From a virus: a DNA stretch of 40,219 bases. The stretch covers positions 1-40,219 of IMG/VR virus record IMGVR_UViG_3300027754_000198; one strand, 5' to 3'. Under the pieces are notes generated by a model. That model worked only from the letters and a program-made list of their open reading frames with translations. It was not told the origin of the DNA and ran no database searches. The translations under genes were made by a program, and so were the position numbers. Positions 12,547 to 20,959 of this stretch are shown piece after piece. Each line of letters starts with the position of its first letter. Within the stretch, counting starts at the first letter, position 1.

Positions 12547-13323
12547 ATGAATAATCGCTCCATTAAACGTCTGTTTTGGGACATTGAAACTTCGCCCAAC
12601 GTCGTCCTATCATGGCGCGTAGGCTACGACCTAAACATTGCACAGGACAACATCATCAAAGAGCGAGCCATCATCTGCATTGGCTACAAGTGGGAGCATG
12701 AAAACAAATCTTATATCTTAACATGGGATAAGAACCAATGCGACAAGGCTATGCTCAAGAAGTTTCTAGAAGTGGCCGCCGAAGCTGACGAGATGGTGGC
12801 ACACAACGGAGACAAATTTGACGTTAAGTGGTTCAAGACCCGCTGCATCTTCCACGGCCTAGCATTTGAACCCTATAAGACGGTGGATACGCTCAAGTGG
12901 GCTAGGGGCCAATTCCTATTCAATAGTAACAAGATGGATTACTTGGCGCGTTATCTAGGCTTGGGGGCCAAGATTAAAACAGAGTTTGGGCTATGGAAGG
13001 ACATTTGTCTACACAACAGTCCCAAGGCCATGAAGCTAATGACGGACTACTGTAAACACGATGTAGTGATATTAGAGAAGGTGTGGAAGCGTCTATCTGA
13101 CCTGATGGCCGCCAAGACCCATGCTGGCGTGCTTCTAGGGCATGAGAAATGGACTTGCCCCCACGATGGCAGCCGTAACGTCATCACTTATGGCACATCC
13201 GTATCAGCCAAGGGGGTGCGAGCCTATAAAATGAAATGCAAAGATTGCGGCCACTACTACACCATCACGGAGAGCGTGCATAGCGAGTATGTTGCCGATA
13301 AAGTGGAGGCCAAGAAAAAATGA
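12547..13323 (+). CDS. PolB-type 3'-5' exonuclease with zinc ribbon
   Basis: 258 residues from the second in-frame ATG, which avoids overlap with the preceding gene and has an A-rich leader. The RNase H-like DEDD exonuclease motifs are clear: Exo I FWDIETS (Asp12, Glu14), Exo II AHNGDKFDVKW (Asp92) and Exo III YCKHD (Tyr168, Asp172). This resembles the proofreading domain of family-B polymerases but without the polymerase part. The C-terminal 60 residues carry CPHDG and CKDCG, a likely zinc ribbon. It may proofread or trim ends for a host polymerase. Confidence 0.82.
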   Translation: MNNRSIKRLFWDIETSPNVVLSWRVGYDLNIAQDNIIKERAIICIGYKWEHENKSYILTWDKNQCDKAMLKKFLEVAAEADEMVAHNGDKFDVKWFKTRCIFHGLAFEPYKTVDTLKWARGQFLFNSNKMDYLARYLGLGAKIKTEFGLWKDICLHNSPKAMKLMTDYCKHDVVILEKVWKRLSDLMAAKTHAGVLLGHEKWTCPHDGSRNVITYGTSVSAKGVRAYKMKCKDCGHYYTITESVHSEYVADKVEAKKK

Positions 13324-13475
13324 ACGGCAAAGGAGATAGGCCAAGACCTGTAGATTTAGAGAAGTATGCCGCCAATTATGATGCCATTTTTAGGAAACCA
13401 ACACTTAAACCAGAAAAAGTAAATAGCTATTTCAATCCCCGAAGACTCTATTCACTTTTTAAGAAAATCAAATGA
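13320..13475 (+). CDS. Conserved small phage protein (MNGKGDRPRPV type)
   Basis: 51 residues. The N-terminus MNGKGDRPRPVDLEKYAANYD closely resembles a small protein found in many phages and usually written M(S/N)GKGDKPRPV...Y..NYD.IF. Function unknown. It overlaps the exonuclease stop as ATGA and the next small gene by four bases. Confidence 0.75.
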   Translation: MNGKGDRPRPVDLEKYAANYDAIFRKPTLKPEKVNSYFNPRRLYSLFKKIK

Positions 13476-13582
13476 CAACTGAAACTGACAAACTAAAAGC
13501 TATTCTTGCGGCTGTTAAAGCCTACCCATTCTTGCCAATGGGCCTATTGCAACTAATTGAACAGATGGAGGGAACACCATGA
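13472..13582 (+). CDS. Very small hypothetical protein
   Basis: 36 residues, a single helix by eye (DKLKAILAAVKAYPFLPMGL), linked by ATGA overlaps to the genes before and after. A GGAGG sequence inside its 3' end serves as the ribosome site of the next gene. It could be a true small protein or a translated leader for coupling. Confidence 0.5.
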   Translation: MTTETDKLKAILAAVKAYPFLPMGLLQLIEQMEGTP

Positions 13583-14142
13583 GCGACTTGAATCTCCATA
13601 ATTATTACGACACCAACAACAACACCATAGAACAGCTTAAGACCATAGGCTTTCCTGTAGTGCATCCTTGGTGGTCTGACACCCTAAAAATTACGTCTGG
13701 ATGCCGCGACTTCACTGCCTTAGTTCAAGAAATTTGGGGCGGCCAAGAGGACTGTGTAGACGTAAACAACAAGGCCAGCATCATCACAGTGCATTGTGAT
13801 GCTTGGCGTCCTCAAGGGAAGTATCTTGCCACAATTAAGGGCGGCTCACGGTCTGTAGCCTTACACGGCAACGTAATGTCACACGGCACAGAGGTGGACG
13901 TAGACATTGGCAACTGGAGCGACCAAAGCACTATGCCCACCACAGAAACCGTTTTGGGCCTCTACAGCAAGACAGGGAAGCCTATCTTAGTGCGCGTGTT
14001 GAATGGAACGGCCCCATACATGATTGATGGCACAGGGCCATACATCTATACGTTCCCTAAACCCGACACTTGGTATCACAGATACGTTGTCTGGATATTC
14101 CTAACGAGCCTTGGACTGTGGAAACGAATAAAATCCAGCTAA
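13579..14142 (+). CDS. Hypothetical protein, last early gene
   Basis: 187 residues, rich in aromatic and small residues. One hydrophobic stretch at the C-terminus (about 166-180, WYHRYVVWIFLTSLGLW) could be a membrane anchor. The start has a good Shine-Dalgarno site, GGAGG. It ends three bases before the stop of the convergent late operon, with no hairpin between them. Not recognised. Confidence 0.65.
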   Translation: MSDLNLHNYYDTNNNTIEQLKTIGFPVVHPWWSDTLKITSGCRDFTALVQEIWGGQEDCVDVNNKASIITVHCDAWRPQGKYLATIKGGSRSVALHGNVMSHGTEVDVDIGNWSDQSTMPTTETVLGLYSKTGKPILVRVLNGTAPYMIDGTGPYIYTFPKPDTWYHRYVVWIFLTSLGLWKRIKSS

Positions 14143-14145
14143 ACT

Positions 14146-17100
14146 TTACTTACCGCCAAGAGTCCGTCTTACTGCTGCACTTGCAGGAACTTCAACTGGC
14201 TTTTGTCGTTTCTGAAATCTTGCGTCTCTCAGGGCATCTACATCTTCCCGTAATCCGGGGGTGTTCTGATATAGCATAATAGACTGCTGCACCCCTAATC
14301 TAGAGATTGCTTCCTCTAGGTTTGCTCCCGCATCCATAGCCTTGCGGATTCCGGGAACTCCCAAAATAACGCTTGCGGCCCTATAGTGACCACGGGCGAC
14401 AATATCCCCTAAACCCTTTACAAGCGTTCCAATACCAAAGGACGATGGATTTGCGGTAATAATAGCCTTACCAGCAACAGCACCTTCTGCAACAAGTCCA
14501 GTGGCAGCCTTAGCCTCCTGCGACAACATATTGCGTTGCCGCACAATTTCTAGACGTTGAGACATAGCATTAATGTCTTTCCAAGCCTCTGGGCCAACTA
14601 TCATCCTAATGCGGTTGGCGCTATCTTTATTGGATTCTCCAAAGAATTTAGCTACATTGTTCCAATTAACAGATTCTTTAGTGTTTTTGGTGGCATGGGT
14701 AACAAAATCAAGTGTATCAGCAATAACATGAAGTCTCGCCTGTTGTAAAAATTCTGGAGATGTTTTTTCAAATGCTGCTAACATCTCCCTTACAACCCCA
14801 TCGCTATATTGCGATGGGTCAGCAATTGATTTAACCAACCGTTTAAATTGCTCACCGCCTTCGGTTGAACTTATTCCAAAGTTCTTGTTGCCAGACATAG
14901 CCTTTGCCAAAGGGGTGTTCTCAAGTGTCTGCACTTGGGCATTAATCTCTCGTAAATCTTTACGCGCCAATCTAGCCCTTTCCGCAGCCCTATTCCATGC
15001 TTCGTCTTGTCTCTTTGTTAAACCAATAACCTGTAAATCTCTAGAACTTTGCAGTTCTTTTACGGCTTTAAGTTCATTAGCAACTTGGTCAACCGCCACA
15101 GTAAGACGACCAACTTTGGGGTTATCTAGAATATTGGCAACGTATGCATTGTTGAATATCTTATTAAATTCTTCGGCATTTAGATTGTTTCCAAGGCCAG
15201 CTTTTTTAACCATTTGGGTTATGTCTCTTACTTGTTCAAGAGAACCCAAGCCCAAATCTCTTACTTTCAACACCCCAGTCCTTCCTTTAGAAAGCGACAA
15301 GAGGTCTGAATAAAGGCCATCTAGATTAACAAGGTCAGATGCTTTTTCTAAATTCTTGTTAAGCAATGCTCCCCTTATCATATCAGCCGCATGGGATTTC
15401 ATAGTAATACCAAGTTGGGCGTTACCCGCCGCAACGGTATCAATATATTTCATAAGCCTGAGATAACCAGTACCATCTCCCCCAACCGTCACCATATTGT
15501 TTACAAATTGTTGAACATTAAGGTCGCTAGGGTCAACAGCGGCTAATAGCTTAATGGCTGAATCCCCTTCAGCATCTAAAACAGTGCGATAATATCTATT
15601 GGCTTTTTTGAATTCTTTAATCTGGGCAGGACTCATTTTAGACGTAACAAATGTAGATATTTTGTCATCTGCTTCCGATAGAATTCTAGTGCTGCCAATA
15701 CCTGTTCCCGGAACTTTTGGAGATATTTGTTCGTTAAGCTCTCGGCGCAATGCTCGTATATCAGCTAAATTTAAATCTTTGATTGTCCCGTCTTTTGCAA
15801 CGATATATCTATCAATAGTGGTATTAAGTTTTATTTGGTCAATCTCTGCGGATTCCCGAAATGCTTTACCGCTGGTAATGCTAGTTCTAATTCCTTGGCC
15901 GTCAAAACGGCGAGTTTGTGTGTCTATCCCAGCAAATAATGCATCTTCTGTTTTTTTAATATGAAGTTGCATTGGCACCCAAATTTTAGTCTGAAACAAC
16001 GCCGCAGATTGCGCTGGTTGCAAACTTCTGTCTGTCATTTTTAAACGTAAAAGAGCTTCAGCATTTTTTGCAATAGTAACGGCATTAACATTTGTAACAG
16101 CATCAGAGGCATCTTGTAGTTTCTTCTCTGCTGCTGCAATATCTACAGAAATACCAGCATTTGCTTGCGCTCTAGCTGCTTGTAATTCAGCAAAAGCCTC
16201 CTGATTTAATCTTTCTGCCTCTAAATTAGCCTTAGATAGAGATGCTTGGGCAACCTTTGCGTCATCTAAACTGTTTGCAAATGGGCGCAACTCGGCTGCC
16301 ATAGTGGCTCCATCCACTTGTGGAATTGCAACTGATTGCCATTTCTGAGCTAAAACATTCTCAAACTCCTGTGTTTCACTACGTCCTGTTCTACCAACAA
16401 CAGAACCTTGTCCAAACATGGTGGAAGATTGATAACCTAATGGGGGCGGAATGTCTCCAAATGCTTGTCTAGCCGCAGCCGTCTCCCTAGTGAGTGTTCT
16501 TACGCCTTCGCCATAACGACTAAATGCTCCAAGACCAGCAGCAATCATTGTAGGAAGATTGCGAGCTTCAGATAGTTCCTGTCCACTTGGCATCCTGCCA
16601 GTATCTAGAAGGGACTTAATCGTTTCTCCAGCCGTTGAAACGCCATACTGAATACCAGCATTTACTCCAGCCCCAACACCATAACCAAAAGTCCTTGCAA
16701 GTGCGCTAGATTCAACTGGGCCTAATAAAGCCATTGCCTGTGAACCAGATGACCCTAAAAGACCTACTTGGAGTTCGCGCCCAAGTGTGCTTTTTTGCCC
16801 CTCTAATTGATTGGCAAACATATCTGCACTGATTGCAGCCAGTCCAGTAATAACAGCTTTGCTGCCATAATTCATTGCGGCAACTTCTGGATTAAGCGAG
16901 GCAAAATATCCAGCAAGCCTCACAGACGGAGCTAAGCTCTTTGTTAAATCTGACGTGCCTTGGGATAGGTCGCTGCCACTAAAATTGAGAATACCAGACG
17001 TTATCTTAGCGATTGGTTCTCCATATTGTTTAGATAATTCTGGCCCAATAGACTTATAAAATGGAACTTGTTGTTGCGTTGTTGCTGGTGCGGTAGCAGT

Positions 17101-17229
17101 AGGTGTTGTTTGCGGTGTTTGTTCTTGGGCTGCCGCATTAAGAGCAGCCGCAAGTTCATTAGCTGCTGATGTATCTCCAGCATCAACAGCTCTTTTATAT
17201 GCAATGCCCAGTTCTTGTGGTGTTGGCAT
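14146..17229 (-). CDS. Large internal virion (ejection) protein, gp16-like by position
   Basis: 1027 residues, the last and longest gene of the late operon. After an N-terminal helix (PTPQELGIAYKRAVDAGDTS) comes a Thr/Gln/Pro-rich linker (about 33-53), an Ala/Gly-rich segment with short hydrophobic stretches, then long charged coiled-coil regions (about 310-380 and 700-760). Order and size match the largest ejection protein of T7-like podoviruses, which helps form the DNA channel through the cell envelope. I see no transglycosylase motif at the N-terminus, unlike T7 gp16. Assignment is by context. Confidence 0.7.
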   Translation of the reverse strand: MPTPQELGIAYKRAVDAGDTSAANELAAALNAAAQEQTPQTTPTATAPATTQQQVPFYKSIGPELSKQYGEPIAKITSGILNFSGSDLSQGTSDLTKSLAPSVRLAGYFASLNPEVAAMNYGSKAVITGLAAISADMFANQLEGQKSTLGRELQVGLLGSSGSQAMALLGPVESSALARTFGYGVGAGVNAGIQYGVSTAGETIKSLLDTGRMPSGQELSEARNLPTMIAAGLGAFSRYGEGVRTLTRETAAARQAFGDIPPPLGYQSSTMFGQGSVVGRTGRSETQEFENVLAQKWQSVAIPQVDGATMAAELRPFANSLDDAKVAQASLSKANLEAERLNQEAFAELQAARAQANAGISVDIAAAEKKLQDASDAVTNVNAVTIAKNAEALLRLKMTDRSLQPAQSAALFQTKIWVPMQLHIKKTEDALFAGIDTQTRRFDGQGIRTSITSGKAFRESAEIDQIKLNTTIDRYIVAKDGTIKDLNLADIRALRRELNEQISPKVPGTGIGSTRILSEADDKISTFVTSKMSPAQIKEFKKANRYYRTVLDAEGDSAIKLLAAVDPSDLNVQQFVNNMVTVGGDGTGYLRLMKYIDTVAAGNAQLGITMKSHAADMIRGALLNKNLEKASDLVNLDGLYSDLLSLSKGRTGVLKVRDLGLGSLEQVRDITQMVKKAGLGNNLNAEEFNKIFNNAYVANILDNPKVGRLTVAVDQVANELKAVKELQSSRDLQVIGLTKRQDEAWNRAAERARLARKDLREINAQVQTLENTPLAKAMSGNKNFGISSTEGGEQFKRLVKSIADPSQYSDGVVREMLAAFEKTSPEFLQQARLHVIADTLDFVTHATKNTKESVNWNNVAKFFGESNKDSANRIRMIVGPEAWKDINAMSQRLEIVRQRNMLSQEAKAATGLVAEGAVAGKAIITANPSSFGIGTLVKGLGDIVARGHYRAASVILGVPGIRKAMDAGANLEEAISRLGVQQSIMLYQNTPGLREDVDALRDARFQKRQKPVEVPASAAVRRTLGGK

Positions 17230-17234
17230 ATAAA

Positions 17235-18632
17235 TTACTTTGGAAGATACTGTTGTGCGGCTGGGCTTAAAGCAGTAGCACTAGAGGAACTGCCAGAAGA
17301 ACTGCCAGATGACGAAAAATCTTTCTTATCTTGTTCAAGTGATGTTATAACCCTGTCATAATATTTCTGCACAATCTCAAGATTGGACTGAAATTGTGGC
17401 GCACTTTGAGATTTTTTAAGATTTGCAAGAGAATTCCTTAGACTCTCAAGTTCTGTTGCATTTAATGCACCAAGACCGCTGGCCCCATTAGGAGAACTTT
17501 CCTTCATTTGAAGCAGTCTATCAAAACCAATCTTGGAAATAATTGTATCAATTTGTGCAACAAGGTCGGCTGATGCTGTTCCGGGAATATTAGACACAAG
17601 GGCTGTCCAGAAACCGGGTTGAGTATTAGCGGCTTGAGTTTGAAGAGCCGTTATTTGGTCTTTCATAATATTTGCGGCATATAACTCATTGTCAATTTTA
17701 TTAGAATATTTTCTATTCTCGGCAAGCGTTTTCTTTCCTTTTTCATCAAGCGTTCCTTGCTTGGCTTTTATCTCTAACAATTCAGTTTTATTAAATGGAG
17801 TGGCAGTAAATTTATTGCCAGTCCATTCTACTTTATGGGTTTCTGGAGTGCCACCAGCAGCTTTTAAAGCTGATTCTGGTGTTTTTCCTGCTTCTGCAGC
17901 AGCAGCCGTTGTTTTTAATGCGCCAACTTCTAAAGCTGTTTTTGCATCAATAGGTAGTACAATATAACGATTACCTATAACATGAAAAGTATATTTATCT
18001 TCATTACCTTTAACGGAATCTTGGGCTTCTTTTAATGTTCCAAATCCAGCAAGGCTAACTTTTGAACCCGCATTAGCTTTATTTAACGCTGCTTCTGACC
18101 TTAATTTGTCTTGTTGTAGTTCTTGCGTTTTCTGAGCCATAAATTGATTCTGTGCCATCATATTAGCCTCTGGTGAACCAAATGTTTCTCCATCTGCACC
18201 CATATAACTAGATGGGCCGCCACTTGCGCCATAGCGCATAGCTATATCAGCGGCTTGTGTTTTATCAAGGTCACTTTTAACTGCTTGAGCCATGTTTAAA
18301 AAATTAGCAACACCACCAGATGCTTTAAGACCAGCCTTAATAGCTCCAGTATCATTAATATCGTTCAATCCAACAGCTTTTAAGATATATGGACTGCGTG
18401 CGCCAATCTTTTGAACAAAAGCTACCCCATCATCTTCTAGTTTTTTAATCTCTTTCTTTTTATAATATGCCTCAATGCCTTTGCCCATTTCTTGCCCAAG
18501 ATTAGCAAGCCCCTGTCCAATCATGCTGCCGCCTTGAGCAGAAAGCTGTGCGCCTACAGCAGCACCCCTCTGGATAGGACTATAGTCGATTGCGCCGAGC
18601 TGTGGGTTAATGCCTTGTCCAAAAGTTGCCAT
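17235..18632 (-). CDS. Internal virion (ejection) protein, gp15-like by position
   Basis: 465 residues, Gln-, Ala- and Lys-rich, mostly helical, ending in a Ser/Gly-rich tail (about 442-458). It lies between a Gln-rich 305-residue protein and the 1027-residue protein, the same order as the internal core proteins of T7-like phages. The start at MATFGQGINPQLG is clean, with an AT-rich leader and no Shine-Dalgarno site. No enzyme motif. Function inferred from order. Confidence 0.65.
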   Translation of the reverse strand: MATFGQGINPQLGAIDYSPIQRGAAVGAQLSAQGGSMIGQGLANLGQEMGKGIEAYYKKKEIKKLEDDGVAFVQKIGARSPYILKAVGLNDINDTGAIKAGLKASGGVANFLNMAQAVKSDLDKTQAADIAMRYGASGGPSSYMGADGETFGSPEANMMAQNQFMAQKTQELQQDKLRSEAALNKANAGSKVSLAGFGTLKEAQDSVKGNEDKYTFHVIGNRYIVLPIDAKTALEVGALKTTAAAAEAGKTPESALKAAGGTPETHKVEWTGNKFTATPFNKTELLEIKAKQGTLDEKGKKTLAENRKYSNKIDNELYAANIMKDQITALQTQAANTQPGFWTALVSNIPGTASADLVAQIDTIISKIGFDRLLQMKESSPNGASGLGALNATELESLRNSLANLKKSQSAPQFQSNLEIVQKYYDRVITSLEQDKKDFSSSGSSSGSSSSATALSPAAQQYLPK

Positions 18633-18667
18633 GTTATGTTAGATTAAATTATACCTCTAATGTTCTG

Positions 18668-19585
18668 TTACGGTATCATTTTAGCAAAGCCAGTGCCGCC
18701 AAGAAATCCGCCGCCAAGCGCACCTAAACCACCAAGCGCACCACCAATCATAGCACCTTGAGCTTGTTTGGCTGCACCATACATTCCAGCTTGTGCGCCA
18801 AAGGTATTGGCATTGTAATTAGCTAAGTTAGCGTTCTGGCCCAAAGCCAGATTAATACCCGCATTAGGGTCAAATAGCTGCGGCCCTTGCTGACCAGCCA
18901 TACCTTGAGCAAATTGTGTCTGCGCCATGCCTAATTGTGCCGCATTTGACGGCCTGCCAAGGATAGCTTGGAAAGGGTCAGCCGAGGTCATACGATTTGC
19001 GTTAAAGGCCATTTGCGCGGCATTTACGGCCTCTTGACGACGTTGCCCCATAGCAGCCTCACGATTCATTATCTCAGCCGCTATTGTGGACGTATCGCCT
19101 ACGCGCCCACGCGCCTGCCCGTACAGGCGAGCCTGCTGTTCAGCATTGCGTTGAGCCTCTGGGGATAGACGGCCAGCCGCCCCAGCACTCTGTAGGGCAT
19201 ATTGATTCATGCCTTGCAGCAAGGCTTTCTGATAGGGGTCAGCGTTACGGAGGGCTTCTGTGGCTCTGCCGCCGTATTGTTCTACGTCTGCAATGTCGCG
19301 CATCCTCTGCTGAGAGAGAGCGTCCATCTGCATCTGATTGGCTTGCTGGGTAGCTTGGGCGTTAAGGTCTAGCACACCCTTTTGGCCGCCGCCGCCCATT
19401 AAATATGTATTTAGGTCAGCTAAGTTAAGTGCCGCATACTGAGGACGATACATCTGCTCGCTCTGCAATATCTGATTCTGCAAGGCTGGGTCAGCCATGC
19501 TCCGCATATAATCGAGCGCAGACTTGCCGGGGTCGATAGGAGTGGGGGCTGCTGGAGCCTGTGGCATTGAAATCTTAGAACCCAT
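18668..19585 (-). CDS. Internal virion protein, gp14-like by position
   Basis: 305 residues, rich in Gln, Met, Ala and Asn, with a glycine-rich hydrophobic C-terminus (GAMIGGALGGLGALGGGFLG, about 277-296) that could insert into membrane. Small Gln/Ala-rich proteins with such an end commonly begin the ejection-protein series in podoviruses. It begins MGSKISMP, similar to the MGSN start of the next gene upstream. The leader is AT-rich without a Shine-Dalgarno site. Confidence 0.65.
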   Translation of the reverse strand: MGSKISMPQAPAAPTPIDPGKSALDYMRSMADPALQNQILQSEQMYRPQYAALNLADLNTYLMGGGGQKGVLDLNAQATQQANQMQMDALSQQRMRDIADVEQYGGRATEALRNADPYQKALLQGMNQYALQSAGAAGRLSPEAQRNAEQQARLYGQARGRVGDTSTIAAEIMNREAAMGQRRQEAVNAAQMAFNANRMTSADPFQAILGRPSNAAQLGMAQTQFAQGMAGQQGPQLFDPNAGINLALGQNANLANYNANTFGAQAGMYGAAKQAQGAMIGGALGGLGALGGGFLGGTGFAKMIP

Positions 19586-19603
19586 GATAGATAGTATTAA
19601 ATG

Positions 19604-19975
19604 TTAGTAGAGAACGGTTTTATTTGCATGGGCAACACCATATGGATTCTGCTGCATAGGCTGCTGTGCATAGCCGCCATATCCAGCTACTGCTTGCTGT
19701 TGAATCTGTGGCACTTGATAATTGGGAACAGCTTGAGGAACTTCATAGCTTTGCGCGGGAGGCATTGATTGCTCATATCCCTGCGCCACTTGGCCGCCGC
19801 CATACCCCTGCATATATCCATTAGAGATAGCCATTCCCCCAGCCATAGGAGCATCTGCCCCATATTTAGGCGCATACATACCCGCAAAGCCAGACTGCTG
19901 GTCTTGTTGCTGCATAGGAGCCATCTGCGGCATCTGCCCCATAGATTGTTGCTGTGGAAATGTATTAGAACCCAT
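19604..19975 (-). CDS. Low-complexity Gln/Met/Tyr/Gly-rich protein
   Basis: 123 residues dominated by Gln, Met, Pro, Gly, Ala and Tyr with no folded-domain pattern, including repeated QQ and GYGG stretches. Composition is prion-like, i.e. an intrinsically disordered sticky protein. Its place just upstream of the ejection proteins suggests a virion or assembly role, possibly in packing internal proteins. The start overlaps the preceding gene by 11 bases. Not recognised. Confidence 0.65.
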   Translation of the reverse strand: MGSNTFPQQQSMGQMPQMAPMQQQDQQSGFAGMYAPKYGADAPMAGGMAISNGYMQGYGGGQVAQGYEQSMPPAQSYEVPQAVPNYQVPQIQQQAVAGYGGYAQQPMQQNPYGVAHANKTVLY

Positions 19976-20300
19976 GATTTAACCTATGTTGGAGTTTATA
20001 AAAGTCGTAGAAACGAGGAATTGGCTTGTTCTTGAAATCTCTGCGCCAACCAATTTTGGCAAAAGGGAAGGGTATTTTGCTGTACATAATGCTAAGGGCA
20101 TTAGGGCCAACACATAGCTCAATCCACCAAGCATCCGCATCTTGCGGTTCCACCCATTCCTCGTATCTTTCAACCAAGCACGGCCTTGCAAGAGCAAGCA
20201 TTGTAGGCTCAGAATAACAGAAGCCTCGCTCCAAATATATGCCATGAAGCCGAGGAAAGTCTGGGCCGTATAGAGCAATTGCATCTTGGATAGCTCCCAT
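19965..20300 (-). CDS. Hypothetical late protein
   Basis: 111 residues, globular, with several Trp, Tyr and Pro and a segment ADAWWIELCVGPNALSIMY followed by PRFYDFYKL. The position between tail and ejection genes resembles that of small acyltransferase-like proteins in some podoviruses, but I cannot see a convincing acetyl-CoA motif and do not assign one. It shares one base with the previous stop. Confidence 0.6.
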   Translation of the reverse strand: MGAIQDAIALYGPDFPRLHGIYLERGFCYSEPTMLALARPCLVERYEEWVEPQDADAWWIELCVGPNALSIMYSKIPFPFAKIGWRRDFKNKPIPRFYDFYKLQHRLNHGF

Positions 20301-20947
20301 TAAGTAGCAATTATCCCGTGAGTGCGTAGCTTGGCAAGTAGACTATTGATGGTGGTTTGTAGTCCTGTATAATCTGAGGCGTAAGTTCCTGTAAGGGAAA
20401 CATTAGCTTCAGCCGCAGCTTGAGTTGTAAGAAGCTGCACACCATTAACATCCTTATAAAATTTAGCCGTAACAGACCCAGAAGCATTGGTGGCCTTGAA
20501 ATACCCTGCTGTTAATTCGTTGCTTGTAGAAAAAGTGATGTCTCCGCCAGAAGCAACAAACCCTGTAGATTTCTGGAAGGTTTTGCCCGTTGCATCTGTG
20601 TTATCCATGATAACAAAGAAGTCTTGGGTAGGAGATGCGCCCAGAGTAGCGTTGGACACAGTGATAGCCCCAGAAGCATTGGTAACGGCAATCCCTGCGC
20701 CAGCGGTAAGGGTGGTATTGGTAAATCCTGTGCCATTGCCAATAAACAACGCTCCATTAACGCCTGTAGCTAGTTTAGCGGCGGTGATGCCGCCGTCTTT
20801 AACAATAATAGCACCAGACGATATGGCGGTGCTAACAGTATCCACTGCGCCAGCCGCAAATGTAGAGCTATTAACTGCGGCATTAAGAGTGGTTGCCGTT
20901 ACTTGATTGCCGTCAACAAATGTGTTTCCTGTCGTCAGAATAGCCAT
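20300..20947 (-). CDS. Tail fibre-like structural protein
   Basis: 215 residues of Thr/Ser/Ala/Gly-rich beta-structured sequence, with VKDGGITAAKLATGVNG, a segment type frequent in phage tail fibres. The C-terminal end has a short helical trimerisation-like stretch (LQTTINSLLAKLRTHG). It follows the beta-helix tailspike and is probably another fibre or appendage part. Its ligand is unknown. Confidence 0.65.
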   Translation of the reverse strand: MAILTTGNTFVDGNQVTATTLNAAVNSSTFAAGAVDTVSTAISSGAIIVKDGGITAAKLATGVNGALFIGNGTGFTNTTLTAGAGIAVTNASGAITVSNATLGASPTQDFFVIMDNTDATGKTFQKSTGFVASGGDITFSTSNELTAGYFKATNASGSVTAKFYKDVNGVQLLTTQAAAEANVSLTGTYASDYTGLQTTINSLLAKLRTHGIIAT

Positions 20948-20959
20948 AGGGGTAGTATA

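Noticed and set aside
14885-15964. Several + strand frames antisense to the large ejection protein
   Set aside because: Hydrophobic translations with no leaders, in mirror frames of a clear long gene.
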